Part shown: one piece after another, positions 11,736 through 22,239 of the stretch | How the letters are laid out: every line of letters starts with the position of its first letter | Position numbering within the stretch: position 1 is the first letter of the stretch | Assembly (NCBI GenBank): GCA_039545355.1 | Contig: BCJJ01000024.1 | Location: 310,001-374,000 of the forward strand | DNA: 64,000 nt | Reading direction: 5' to 3' | Origin: Trichosporon coremiiforme | Lineage: Eukaryota > Basidiomycota > Tremellomycetes > Trichosporonales > Trichosporonaceae | Notes under the pieces: generated by a model | The model's database searches: none | The model's input: the letters and a program-made list of their open reading frames with translations, nothing else | Told to the model about the DNA's origin: nothing | Position numbers and translations under genes: made by a program

Positions 11736-12770
11736 ATGACAGTCACCGCCTCCCCCAACCAGCTCCAGGGCGTCGCCGTCGTCACCGGTGCCGGCTCCGG
11801 CGTGAGTACTGACCATCGGGCATCTCCGATCGCGTCTTGCTTCTACCCCCACTGACTCCAGATCGGCCGTGCAACCTGCAAGTCCCTCGTCTCCCGCGGC
11901 GTGAGCGCCATCACGCTCGTGGACCTGAACGAGGCTGGTCTGCAAGAGACCGAGGCGCAGCTGCAAAAGATCAACGCCGAGGTCAAGACGCTGATCGTCG
12001 CATGCGACGTCGCCGACGAGGCCAACGTCGTCGACCTGCACAAGCGCACCGTCGACACCTTCGGACGTATCGACTACGGCGTCAACGCGGCCGGTGTCGG
12101 CCTCCGCGCGCCCTTCGACGAGTGCACGTCCGAGGAGTGGGACAAGGTCATGAACATCAACGAGCGCGCCGTCTTCCTCTGCATTCGCGAGCAGATCCGC
12201 GCCATGAAGAAGCAGGAACGCCTGCCGGAACGTATCCAGGGTAGGGGACAGAAGGGAGCCATTGTCTCCATCTCGTCCGTCCTCGGCTTCAGGGGCAGTA
12301 CGGCCATTCCCTCGTACATCACCTCCAAGCACGCCGTGATCGGTCTGGCCAAGGCGGCCATGCGCGATGTCGCTACGGATGGTATCCGCGTGTAAGTGTC
12401 CCGGCCACGAGCCGAAGGCGAAGGGGGCGCAAGAGCCTGCGAAAGTCGATCACAGTATCGACAAGATCCGTCGCAGCTGTCCTCACTAGCCACCTCACGC
12501 CTCCTTGTCCTCAAGCTTAGCAACCCATCCACTCGCCGCTCGCAGCTGACAAACAGGAACAATGTCGCTCCCGGCTTCATCGACACGCCCATGACGAACA
12601 ACCCCCGCGCCAGCGAACTGCTGAAAGCTGCCTCCTCGACCCCCTTCACGCCCATGGACCGCCCCGGCCGTCCGGAGGAGGTCGCGGACGTCATTGCGTT
12701 CCTCCTTTCCGAGGAGGCCAGTTTCGTGAACGGTGCGACCTGGAACGTCGACGGTGGCTTCCTTGGCTAA
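11736..12770 (+). CDS. Short-chain dehydrogenase/reductase (classical SDR)
   Basis: Three exons are predicted: 11736-11801, 11862-12391 and 12557-12770, giving 269 aa. The Rossmann motif TGAGSGIG (residues 17-24) is split by the first intron and restored by splicing. NAAG follows at 97-100, catalytic serines near 160, and the YxxxK pair at Tyr174 and Lys178. The C-terminal PGFIDTPM and NVDGGF elements are typical of classical SDRs. It would oxidise or reduce an alcohol/ketone substrate with NAD(H) or NADP(H). An acidic D after the second beta strand (VDLNE) favours NAD(H); this is inference. A charged insertion of about 16 residues (136-152) precedes the strand carrying the catalytic serine. 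Substrate cannot be predicted. A TATA-like element lies about 65 bp upstream. Confidence 0.9.
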
Positions 12771-13396
12771 GCGACGCGAGGTGCCGCAGGCGCTGAGCAG
12801 GATTCCGGAGTCAACAAGGACACCGCGCATGCAGAGTGTAGTGTGTGTGCGCAGAGGGCGTACTTGTCTTGCGCGTGTCAGTGCCGCCTTCTCCATGTCT
12901 TGCCCGTGCTGTCCCCGCCCATCGTTCCTCTGTATCTATGTCTGAAGTTTCTATACCAAAGAGATATGCGAAAGACGTCTGTTTCAAACAAGGCTACGGC
13001 TAGATCTGCGCCCATTCCATTGTCACCACCGCACCGAGCTGTCGAGCGAAAAGCAGAAGAGACAAAAGTGGCAACAGTGGCGCACGCCCCTCCTTCGTCC
13101 GACGCTCTATTGTCCTCAAACGAGTATGGGGGGCTGTCCACCAGCCCGAGAGCAGACAGTATAAGACCCTCTCGGTGGCCACAAGAGGTCGCGCTGCGTT
13201 TCGGAATCCCATCAAATCATCTCTTCATCTCTGCCTCGTCTTCCTCTCCCCAGTCAGCGACACCAGTCTACCCCAAAGCAGTTTCGGAATCCAATCAGTT
13301 CCTAGTATCTCCGTATCTTATCTCTTCCAGGCCCACACCCTCAAGGCTGCGAAGACCATCTCCCTCAAGTCTCCTACTCCTCCGCGGTCCATCAGA
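12771..13396. other. Intergenic region with promoter of the CFEM-like gene
   Basis: This holds the 3' flank of the SDR gene and the upstream region of the small secreted protein. A weak TATA-like word (AGTATAAG) occurs near 13158, and the last 200 bases are CT-rich leader. No other gene was recognised. Confidence 0.45.
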
Positions 13397-14340
13397 ATGT
13401 CCCCCTCCCTCTTCCTCCTCCTCTCTTCTCTCTCCCCGATTTGCCTGCCACCCTTCCTTCTCTCCCTCCCCATCCTACTCCTCAGCAGCCTCCCCCTCGC
13501 TCCACTTGCGCAAGCCCTGCCGGCCAGCGCTCAATTCCACCTCAGCACGCAAACCCAGGCCTCGTCCTGCTTCATCAAGTGCCACAATGACTTTTGCGCC
13601 TTCCACAATTTGTCCGGGAACACGCTGAACTTTCCCGCTGCCATCACGCTGAATTGTGGATATGATGTGAGTTACGCCGAGCGCCGAGCACCGAGCTCCG
13701 AGCCGAGCTCCGGAGGAGCGAGGGCCGAGAGGCGAGGCGGAGGGGACTGGGTCTTCTGTCCCCTTCCTCATCTCCTCCTCACCAACCCCCAGCTGAGTGA
13801 CAGTGGGATAGAGAGAACGAAGTACCTCCTTCCCCCCCCCCCCCCCCCCCCCCCCCCCCGCCCCACCCTCGCTCCGCTCGGACGTGAGCTCGCTTCGCTC
13901 GCTCGCGCTGACATCAGGAATGGCAACGCATCATGCCCCGCTGCCTCGCCGTGACCTGCGCCTCGGCGCCAGACGTAGCCTACGCGGTCGAGTACGGGCG
14001 GCACTTTTGTGCGCGCGCCGGCGTGCCGGATGTGCAGTTTGAGATGCCGGAGCGCTTTCTGCTCAGTTTGGGCGGGGCCTGGTTCAAGTGAGTAGCCCCG
14101 GGAGCCGGCGCCGGCCGGCGAGCGTGGCGAGTGTGGGCCTCTCTCTGCTGGTGTTGTCGAGGCGTGTGTACGAGCCCAGGAGTTGGGATCCGGGATGTGA
14201 CAGGTGTAGAGGGATGAGAAGAGGTGACATCGGAATTGAGGCTGACCTACAGCGAATCCATGGCCTCGCCTGCGACTCAGGTCACGCCCGCCGTCGCTGC
14301 TGTCCTTGCCGCTGGCACGATCGCCCTCCTCGTCCAATAG
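13397..14340 (+). CDS. Small secreted CFEM-like cysteine-rich protein, probable GPI anchor
   Basis: Three exons are predicted: 13397-13666, 13918-14087 and 14253-14340, giving 175 aa. The N-terminus is a very hydrophobic, leucine-rich signal segment (about residues 1-42). The mature part has seven cysteines. The spacing C-x3-C-x4-C, then C, then C-x4-C-x15-C followed by ARAG, resembles the C-terminal half of fungal CFEM domains. CFEM proteins sit on the cell surface and often bind haem or contribute to adhesion. The C-terminus ends in a short polar stretch and a hydrophobic tail (AVAAVLAAGTIALLVQ), as for GPI-anchor signals. The first intron is unusually long (251 nt) and contains a 28-base C homopolymer. 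The CFEM call is by cysteine pattern only, because one of the usual eight cysteines is missing. Confidence 0.65.
13832..13859 (+). repeat. 28-bp poly-C tract
   Basis: An uninterrupted run of 28 C residues lies inside intron 1 of the CFEM-like gene. Such a run can form G-quadruplex or i-motif structures and is prone to length error in sequencing, so its exact length is uncertain. Confidence 0.9.
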
Positions 14341-14498
14341 CCATATGTACATTTCAATGAATAGTGCTACAGTCGCTCCTTTCATGCCTGCTGTCTACTG
14401 TCTTTCCCCGTCGCAGTCCCTCGGCGCCCCGCCTCCACGCCCTCCGCACGCGACGCCCCAACGCCTCGCAGTCTCGCGACCGCGCTTCGCTCATACGC

Positions 14499-16780
14499 CT
14501 AAGACGCCTTGGCCATCTTGCAATTATGATGGACGTACCAGCTATCCTCCGCCTCGCGTTTGCGCAAGCAGCACTCCTTGTCGTGGTTCCTCGCCTTCGC
14601 CTTGGTCCAGTCATACGCCCCACGGCCGCGGATGCGGTCCTCGACCACGGTCGGCGGATTTGCATAACTGACAAAACCGACGTAGCGCTTCAGACCCGCC
14701 AGCACGCCAGCATCCATGTGGTGACTGTGGCAGTGATCCAAGACCAGGAAGGTGATCGCCGCCGTCGTCGGCGGGGGAGGGGCGGAGGCGGGCGGGAGCG
14801 AAGCGGCCGAACTTGTGCGCGACAGCTTGCCCCCGTTACTTCCGTTAGAGGATTGGGAGCGCGAGTGGGTCGATTTCGCGGGTCGTTTCGGCGCGAACGG
14901 CCCCCCTGCTGGCGCAAAAGGCGATTTCGCGGCCGGGGCCTTCGGTTTCGGCTTGTTGTCGAGCGCGCCGAGGTTGCGGCTCAGGACGATGCGGCGCACG
15001 GGACCGACGCCGATCTCGTCGTTACCCGCGAGGCTCAGCGCACAGAGCTCGGGCAGCAGCGCCGGCTTGCCCTGCGTCACGACGAGATGCTCAAGCAGGT
15101 CGTTCTGCACGCTGCAACCCGCCAGGCCGAGGAAGCGAAGGTTGGGGAGCTGTCGGAGTACGTCGACGAACTGGAGGCCGATGTAGCAGAACCCGACGTC
15201 GAGCGAGGTGAGCGAGCGGAAACGGCCGAGGTCCACGGACGGTATCTGCGCGCCGGAGCGGTAGAGCGAGAGCGACTCGAGGCTCGGCAGCGAGGTGTGG
15301 TTCAGGTTCAGCGCGCGCTGGTTGCCGAGGTGCAGGTGTTTCAGGGTTGGAAGGTCGGTGCGCTCCGTCGATGCGGGTAGCGGAGCAGTCACGTCCAACT
15401 CGGCCCACTCCAGCGCCGGCGTCAGCGCCAGCAGGCTACCGAGCGAGAGATGCAGATCGGCGCTGTGCAGGCGCAGCTTCTTCAGCTGGGACAGCTGCTC
15501 CGCACGGGGCACCCATTCCCTCGAGCCGTAACGGGGCACAACGTCCTGTGGGGCATAGACTGCCGTGTTGCCAACAGGTACATCTGCGCTACGCAAGCTG
15601 GTGGAGTCCGGGTCGAGCAGGCCAAAAAACAGCGGGCGCTTGGTCGTCGGTCTATCCCCACCGCTGTTCTTGACAGTGAGGTCGGTGAGATGGGCGCACA
15701 TCCCGCGCCAGTTGTCCGTGAAGCGCACGATCTGGTCGAAGGAGAAACCGTCGAACGTGAGTCGCTCCAGATCTCGCATCTGTGGTCGGAGTGCGCGGGC
15801 GACACGTTCATCATCGACGGGGTACCGCAGCGTCACCTCCGAGAGGCGCTTGCCGCGCTCGACGAACATGTCCAGCTTGCCCACGGGACGACGGCGGGTG
15901 AGTATCAAGCGGCGCCACAGCGGAGCATGCGAGAGGACGACATTGCGCCAAGCCGAACAGACGCCAGCCAGTCGTAAACCCATGTGAGGATCGATCGCCA
16001 GTCCCTGCTCCGCAATGCACAGGAGCACGTCACCGTTCAGGAGGTGCGTGTAGTTGGTCCTGCGCTTCTTCGCGCGCTTGGCCTCCTCCTCGTCTTCGGC
16101 CTCGCGTGCCGCCTGCGCCTCTGCTGCCTCGTCACGAGCCTGGGCGATCGCCGTGTTCAAATTGTCGTATCGCTCCCACGCCGCTGGCGGACAGAAGCTG
16201 AGCCCCTGCTTCGCGGCCGCCTCCGCTTCGTCGAGCATACCGAGCGCCACGCATACTATGCCGAGACGGTACCATGTCTGATGTCAGCTAACGACGTTGC
16301 GCTTGCTAGCTGCGGTTGTAAGAGGAAACTCACCTGATGCACCTCCTTGCCGAACTTCTTCGTCGATGCTCGCGCGACTTCAAGAGCCGCCTTTTGCCAC
16401 GGCCCCTTCAGCTTGTTCATCGTCGCCGCCTTCCCGTCCAAGACCTTCCAACTGCGGTCGCCGAGCGAGAGAGCCTGAGGTCAGCTACACAGACAAAGCT
16501 GGACAGCTTTAACACTGCTAAGATGGAGGACTGAGACGAGGGGCAGTGAGGCGGCCGACGTATTCGCTAATGTTGGTCGGGCTGTCGCACGTCGAACCCA
16601 CTCTCGATCACAACAACAAAAACAAACGACACAGGCCCATGACCAAAGTGTTGATGAGCCGTGAAGGGAGGGTAGACTCACTCGGTCGAAGTTTGACAGC
16701 GCTTCCGCATACTTCCCCTCGCCGTACAGCTGACAGCCAGCCTTGTACAGCGCCTGCGCCTGCGTGCGGTCGCCAGACAT
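14499..16780 (-). CDS. TPR / F-box-like / leucine-rich-repeat protein
   Basis: Three exons are predicted: 16780-16682, 16474-16334 and 16277-14499, giving about 672 aa. Residues 1-120 have TPR character: an N-terminal helix pair (QALYKAGCQLYGEGKYAEAL) and later LGIVCVALGMLDEAEAAAKQGL. A lysine/glutamate-rich linker (about 125-155) leads to an F-box-like segment (about 155-205, with NGDVLLCIAEQG and CSAWRNVVLSHAPLWRRL). Residues 220-480 contain LRR-like strands such as LTSLDVGFCYIG and LRFLGLAGCSVQ. The last 60 residues are basic and cysteine/histidine-containing. This order fits a substrate adaptor of an SCF ubiquitin ligase, like fission yeast Pof3-type TPR/F-box/LRR proteins; that comparison is by architecture, not by alignment. 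The gene is convergent with the CFEM-like gene, with only about 160 bp between stops. Confidence 0.75.
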
Positions 16781-17233
16781 GGTCGATGACGAAAGGAAGG
16801 TCATCTGGGCGGCGCGAAAAGATACGCGTCGCGCAGTCTCCCACGGTGCGCACTTGTTGACCAGTTACGTAATTCATCGCGTTTCCAGAGGGATGGCCCC
16901 GAACGCCTTATTTCAAGGACCCCTCTGTCATGCATGCGCTACGTTTGTTCGTGCGTGGAGCGCGGCGGGCGGGCTTTTGAGCTGCTGACTGTTCGCGCTG
17001 ATGATGCTTCCACTCATTCTGCGAGCTCGCAGCGTAACCATCAGACCAGACGGCAGCGACCAGAAGTGCGGTTGAATGCCGACATCTTGGTTGCCGATCT
17101 GCCGGACCATTTCTTGCCTCATGGTAACCTGCAAAAGAAGAAAAGATAAAGTAGATTGGCTATGAAGTCCTATGAAGTACTACTGATCTAGCACCGTTCC
17201 TCAAGAGGTATGCAAAGGCTAGACAACGAGTGC
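16781..17233. other. Intergenic region
   Basis: This 450-bp gap lies between the start of the TPR/F-box-like gene and the stop of the vWA-like gene, both on the minus strand. It should contain the promoter of the former. No coding or RNA signal was recognised. Confidence 0.5.
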
Positions 17234-18730
17234 TTAGAGCTCGAAACGGGGCATGGGCTGAGCTCCCTTCTGGTCGCACTTGCACTTGCAGATGCAGTTG
17301 TCGCCGGTGGGAGTGGGCGAGGCAGAGGCAGACTGGGTCACGGTGATGGTCTGGGTCGCGTTCGCGGTCGCAGTCTGGGTGACGGTCGAGATGAGGGTGG
17401 AGGTCTGGATCACGGTCGAAGTGGCGTTGGCAGCGCACGAGGTGGAGGCAGAGGGAGTGGGCTTAGCCGAGGAGGAGGTGGAAGCGGAGGACGTGGGGGG
17501 AGGAGCCGAAGACGAGGTCGGAGGAGGAGCCGACGAGGAGGTAGGGGGAGGGGCCGACGAGGAGGTAGGGGGAGGGGCCGACGAGGAGGTAGGGGGAGGA
17601 GCAGATGACGACGTGGGGGGAGGAGCCGACGAAGACGTGGGAGGAGGAGCAGACGACGAGGTAGGCTGGGGGTTGGTCGGCTTGATGTTCGAGTTGATCT
17701 TGTACTGGCAGTCGTTCTGGTCGGATCCAGTGACCTTGACGCGAACCTCAATCTCCTCAGGAGGGCGGATCTGGCCAGTGAGCCTGCCGAAGGGGTTGCG
17801 CTTGCTGATCGTGACAGAGGAGGTCTGGCCGGTGACCTTGTTGATGAACGTGGCAACAATGACAGTGGGGCGCTCGGTGGAGACGAGCTCAATGTCGTAC
17901 TGCAGGTTCTCCACGAGGTTGCGGTCCTCGGAAGCAGACTTGTAGGTGTACACGGCCTCGTTGTCGGAGATGCACTGGCCGACGTTGTGGATGTCGTTGC
18001 CGAGCGGGCCGCCAGACTTGGGAATGTCGGTGCGCTTGCACTTGTTGTCGTTGTGCGTGAGGCCGGCGGTCGTGATGTCGCGGACAAACTTGTCCATGTC
18101 GTCCTTGTTCTTGATCTCCATCGCGATGCCTCCAGTCTCCCGGATGGCATTGGCGACGCCCGAGTCAATGCCCTTGACGCGACGGTCATCGTGGACGGCG
18201 AACTGCGCGTAGTTGATGCGGATGCCCTTGTTCTTGAGGTTGATGACTTCGTTCGCGACCCAACCCTGGTTCTCGGCGATGCCGTCGCCGATCATGACGA
18301 GGCCACGACGGTCCGGGTCCGAGCCCATCTTCTCCAGCTCGCCGGCGCCGACCTGGAACGCGTACCTGAGCTCCGACCAGCCTTCGGCGCCAATCTTCTG
18401 GATCAGGTTGCGGGCCGAGTCATCGGCGTTCGGGTCGCCGACAAACGTCTCGCTCCACTCCTTGTATGCCACGACGGCCACCTTGTCGGCCTTGCTGATG
18501 TCGGTGGTCTCATTCAGGGCGGTGAGGAAGTCGAGGACCTTGTAACCCCCGTACTTGCGGAGCTGGTCGGGATCGTCCGTGTTGATCTGTCCGTGCGCAT
18601 CGATCATGAGAGCAATCTGGCGTCCCGGGTTGTCGCAGAAGCCCCAGGCGCGAGGCTCGGGAGCCGTCGCCCTCATGGGGCTGGCAGCGGCCAGGCCGGC
18701 GAGAAGTGAGAGTCCAAGGAGCTTGAACAT
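17234..18730 (-). CDS. Secreted von Willebrand factor A-like protein with Pro/Thr/Ser repeat stalk
   Basis: This is a single frame of 498 aa with no intron. A signal peptide is clear (residues 1-18, hydrophobic LLGLSLLAGLAAA then S-P). Residues 35-225 look like a vWA fold, with beta-strand IALMIDA, a later strand GLVMIGDGI and helices between. The metal-site motif normally DxSxS reads DAHGQ here, so metal binding is doubtful. Six cysteines lie between residues 30 and 345. Then come about eight tandem PPTSSSAP units, more Ser/Thr-rich sequence, and a CICKCKC cluster at the end. The stalk would be O-glycosylated, as in fungal wall proteins. There is no obvious GPI signal. A TATA-like word lies about 90 bp upstream on the minus strand. 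Function is unknown; an extracellular adhesion or matrix role is inference. Confidence 0.8.
   Translation of the reverse strand: MFKLLGLSLLAGLAAASPMRATAPEPRAWGFCDNPGRQIALMIDAHGQINTDDPDQLRKYGGYKVLDFLTALNETTDISKADKVAVVAYKEWSETFVGDPNADDSARNLIQKIGAEGWSELRYAFQVGAGELEKMGSDPDRRGLVMIGDGIAENQGWVANEVINLKNKGIRINYAQFAVHDDRRVKGIDSGVANAIRETGGIAMEIKNKDDMDKFVRDITTAGLTHNDNKCKRTDIPKSGGPLGNDIHNVGQCISDNEAVYTYKSASEDRNLVENLQYDIELVSTERPTVIVATFINKVTGQTSSVTISKRNPFGRLTGQIRPPEEIEVRVKVTGSDQNDCQYKINSNIKPTNPQPTSSSAPPPTSSSAPPPTSSSAPPPTSSSAPPPTSSSAPPPTSSSAPPPTSSSAPPPTSSASTSSSAKPTPSASTSCAANATSTVIQTSTLISTVTQTATANATQTITVTQSASASPTPTGDNCICKCKCDQKGAQPMPRFEL
17486..17672 (-). repeat. Tandem 24-bp coding repeat (PPTSSSAP units)
   Basis: About eight copies of a 24-bp unit encode PPTSSSAP in the stalk of the secreted vWA-like protein. 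Copies differ mostly at silent positions, and the tract stays in frame. Coordinates are approximate at both ends. Confidence 0.8.
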
Positions 18731-18817
18731 CCTGGACGGAAAGGAATGTGGGTCAGTTGGCGAGGGTGGGTGTTGGTCTCGAGATTCGAGCGCTGGCGCT
18801 GGAAGATGGGCCGCATT

Positions 18818-18827
18818 GCCTTATATA
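18818..18827 (-). promoter_or_regulatory. TATA-like element of the vWA-like gene
   Basis: Read on the minus strand the sequence is GTATATAAGG, about 90 bp upstream of the start codon at 18730. Confidence 0.4.
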
Positions 18828-20497
18828 CGCCTGCTCAGAGCGTTCGTTCTCCGTGCAGCTTCGCCTGATTCTTCGCCACAAATCCATCCGCTGCCACACA
18901 TCGCCGGATGACTCGGGTCCGCGATTCCCTGCGGATAACTAGTGCGACGCCCGCTCCTGTCCCGAGGCTTCTATATTTACGACAGCGAGCGCGGCTCGGA
19001 TGCAAACGAAACCTGGGGTGTGGCCAGAGGCTCGTTAATCAAGGAATTCATTGTTCCCAGGAAACCCCAAAGCTCCCAGCAGCAACACACCCCAGGAGCC
19101 ACGCTGCCACCTCGGTGCACTCGGCGCAAAGTGATGCACCGCCACGGGCGGCCCGGCGAACGGATTCACGTGAAACAGGAGCCGCCATTTGGAGTCGCCC
19201 GGGTCGCCGAAGAACGTCTCCATGAAAGACGGGAAGACGACGGCGCGGAAGCGCAGCCGACGGAGAGAAAGGACAGGACACCGCCCCGAGGGTCATTGAG
19301 GGTCGTTCGGTTGTTTCAGACGCTTTCTGGGTCTGCAGAATGAATAGCGATAAGATAAGGCGGGAAGGCATCTCGTTCATGTTTGGGGACTCAGGCGGCA
19401 CACCGGAAGCCTTGGAGCTTAACCTTGCATGTCGGAAGAAGTGTGGACTTCGGTGTATGCGGTGAAGAGGACTGGTGGTCGGGACAACGGTACCAGATGG
19501 CAGCGCCGGCGCTCTGCCCGATCACACTATCCGCGAGGCATACAGCAATCGATGGTGTACATGCATGTTGACGAGGTTCAGTCTCTGCAGGGATTGCACT
19601 GCAGTGCTGGGAGAGTTCATGGAGGTGAGCGCTGGGTGAGGTGGTTCAGCAGGGGCTTATGCGGAGGCTGCGATGATTCAGTAGCGGAGTCCATGCTCCT
19701 TCGGCGTCTGGAACTTCCTGTAACTACCCCAGCCTTTTTGACCCAACCCTTCCGTGGGGTCCGAGCACTCCGCACAGAGTGAAGCAGAACACTCGCCTGC
19801 ATGTACACAACATAGCACAAAGGAAGCTAGGGTGGGCGCCGAAGGTTGGACATTGAGTCCCCCGAAGCCGAGCGGGACACTTTTACCCCTTGCTCGGGCC
19901 CGCTCTCGTCACAACTTCCGTCACTTTTCAGCTTCACAGCGCTCGTTTCGAGCGAAACGCTGCTTCGGAATTCGTCCTTCCTCCGCCGTTACCCCGCCGC
20001 GATCAGCTCGAAGTTATGCATAAGAAGGGAGCGACATGTGGAGACTTCAGAGTGTGGAGCATTCCATTTACAGAATGCGTTTCAAAGCGCCACGGGAGGG
20101 TGTTCATTGCGTTACTTTCGTTATATGGAAGGCAACGAAGGAAGGGGGGATATCCGACGCACACGCTGGTCATGAGTCTTGCTGGTCATGCGACGGAGGG
20201 TTGACGCTAGTTTGGTTCCTGCCACAGCGCTAGGTTACCACGGTTCACGCCTGCCACCTCCGTGGCTCGGCGTCACTGCCGTGACCGAGCTTCGTCGGAG
20301 AGGCGCTGCCTCGGAACGAGGCTCGGTCAATTGCCTCTGAGCAACATCCACAAGCGGTTAGCCCCGAAGAAGGGCGACAGGAGGCCCTCGTGATCGACGT
20401 CATCGACAATCAACAACTAGAGACAACGAACCTGCTCACGCGAAGAGGCACGCGGATACAGTTATAAGAATGAACGCTGAGGTAGCCAGCCATACTG

Positions 20498-20509
20498 CCC
20501 CCCCCCCCC
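20498..20509 (+). repeat. 12-bp poly-C tract
   Basis: This is an uninterrupted C run in a gene-poor region, the second such tract in the window after the 28-base one at 13832. Confidence 0.85.
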
Positions 20510-22239
20510 TCTTTCTTCAGCCACTCCATGATAAACTCTGCACCTTGTAGCTGACGGTTGCATGGACTGATCCATTTGTCCTGCTTCTGATTCAACTGAT
20601 ACCTCTGCAACAGCTCCCGCTTAAGCGACCGAAGCGACAGCGCCATGGCAGGGATCTCAACCCCCAGCCTACCCAAGCCTCAACCTCGGCCCGCCGTACT
20701 AACAAGCCCAGGCTCCCACAGCATTCTCTCCCTCATAGCACGATGTGCCTGTTCTCAAGGCCGACGCTTGCATCCGCACAGTGCGCACAGTGCACGGAGC
20801 AGGGTGCAAAGGTCCAGGCGTGGTGGCTTCCAGACTCGGCGAACCGCGACGCGCAGCCACAGTGAGGGCACGAAAGATGCCGATCACAGATCTCGCCTCC
20901 ACAATCCAGTGCGCGATCCGCAGCAACCTCAACCGGACGCAGTGCGCAGATACACGCGCTACGCACAGTGCACAGCAGAAGACGTCCTCCCTCGCAGTCT
21001 CCCCTTCTATTTCTGATCCATCTCACAGCCCCATTCCGATCTGAAGTTCTCGTGTTCCTCGTGTTCCTCGTACCTTCGTCGTGTGCGTGAGACCAATTAG
21101 AAAAAGGGCGTGGTCAGTACTAGTCAATGATACCCAGGCGAGGATGCACCAGAAGCGCCTCATACCTTCCTCGCTCACATCACTCACATCCCTTCTGTGC
21201 TCACAGTGATTGTGCGACAGTGACTCCTGGACGGGCAAGGGCGGGCAAGGACGGGCAAGGATGGCGCCCTCCAGGCCTCCTGGCCCTATGCGCCCTCCTC
21301 CTCCCTCCTCCACCCTGACCCCAATGTCCCAGTGTCCCAATGTCCCACCGCACGACCCAATGTGTGCCCCTCATGCCTCATTTCGCCTCGACACACAGCC
21401 ACCCTGGCGTACACAAAGCACAGACGTCCTCCCTTCCAAGCCACACATCCGTGCCCCCCTTCTCCTTCTCCCTCCCATTAGGCATTAGGCATTAGGCATG
21501 TCATGCCGTGTATGTGCGCCGAAGTGTGTCCGGGTCCGCACGTCCGCAGGAATGCGGCGTATTTGCGTCATATGTCTCCGCCATGGCCCCGCCATGTCTT
21601 CGCCAAGGCCACCCAAGACGCCGAGCCTTGAGACATTGAGACTTTGACGAGTGTGCCGTGTGTACCCGTACCACGAGCGTGTCGGCCCGACCGCAGCCGC
21701 AGCAGATTGCCTTTGCTTCGGGAACGCGCAGGCCCAACAATCTTGGATTCTTGGGACGTTCCATGCGTGCGCGCGCGCCCGCAGTTGCTGCGTCGCTGTG
21801 TCACTGTGTCACTGAGTTACTGCGGTCCATACGTCCATGTGTCACCGCATCGTCAGAGTGTCATTGTCAGAAACAGACCTCGGCCCAAGAACATCAGTTG
21901 GGCCGCAGGAAGACTTAGGATGAGATGAGCAGCGCACTAGTGCACACCGATAGTACTTTCTGGCGGAATACCCCACTAGGAGGCCGCGTACAACCTCTTT
22001 GCATATTTGCTTGTATTGACTTCGCTTCGCTTCTGGCGTTCTGGCGATCTGGCACAAGGGCCCATTATGTACATTTTATATTACCTTGTTCGGTAGAGAC
22101 AGTCGGGAGGGAAATGAGGGCAGCAGTGATGGTGGTGATGGATGCCTTTCTCGCGCCCGGAGGCGGTCAAGGCTCGAGTGTCCGTGGTTGTGGAGACGCG
22201 GATGGGAAGTGCGTACGGGGTAGCAGTTCGCCGCGCGGC

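Larger units (their letters stand above)
18731..22239. other. Long gene-poor stretch
   Basis: About 3.5 kb separates the vWA-like gene from the next convincing gene. Only short, overlapping open frames are present. The interval contains a 12-base C run (20498-20509), a GGGCAAGGACGGGCAAGGA-type 10-bp repeat near 21235, three ATTAGGC copies near 21477-21497, and several GCACAGTGC-like words between 20770 and 20970. One minus-strand frame (20410-20646) has protein-like composition over its first 46 codons but no recognised homology. I see no tRNA or transposon ends. Confidence 0.5.

Noticed and set aside
17280..17945. 221-codon plus-strand frame rich in Gly, Val and Glu
   Set aside because: It is the antisense image of the PPTSSSAP repeat and vWA-like gene.
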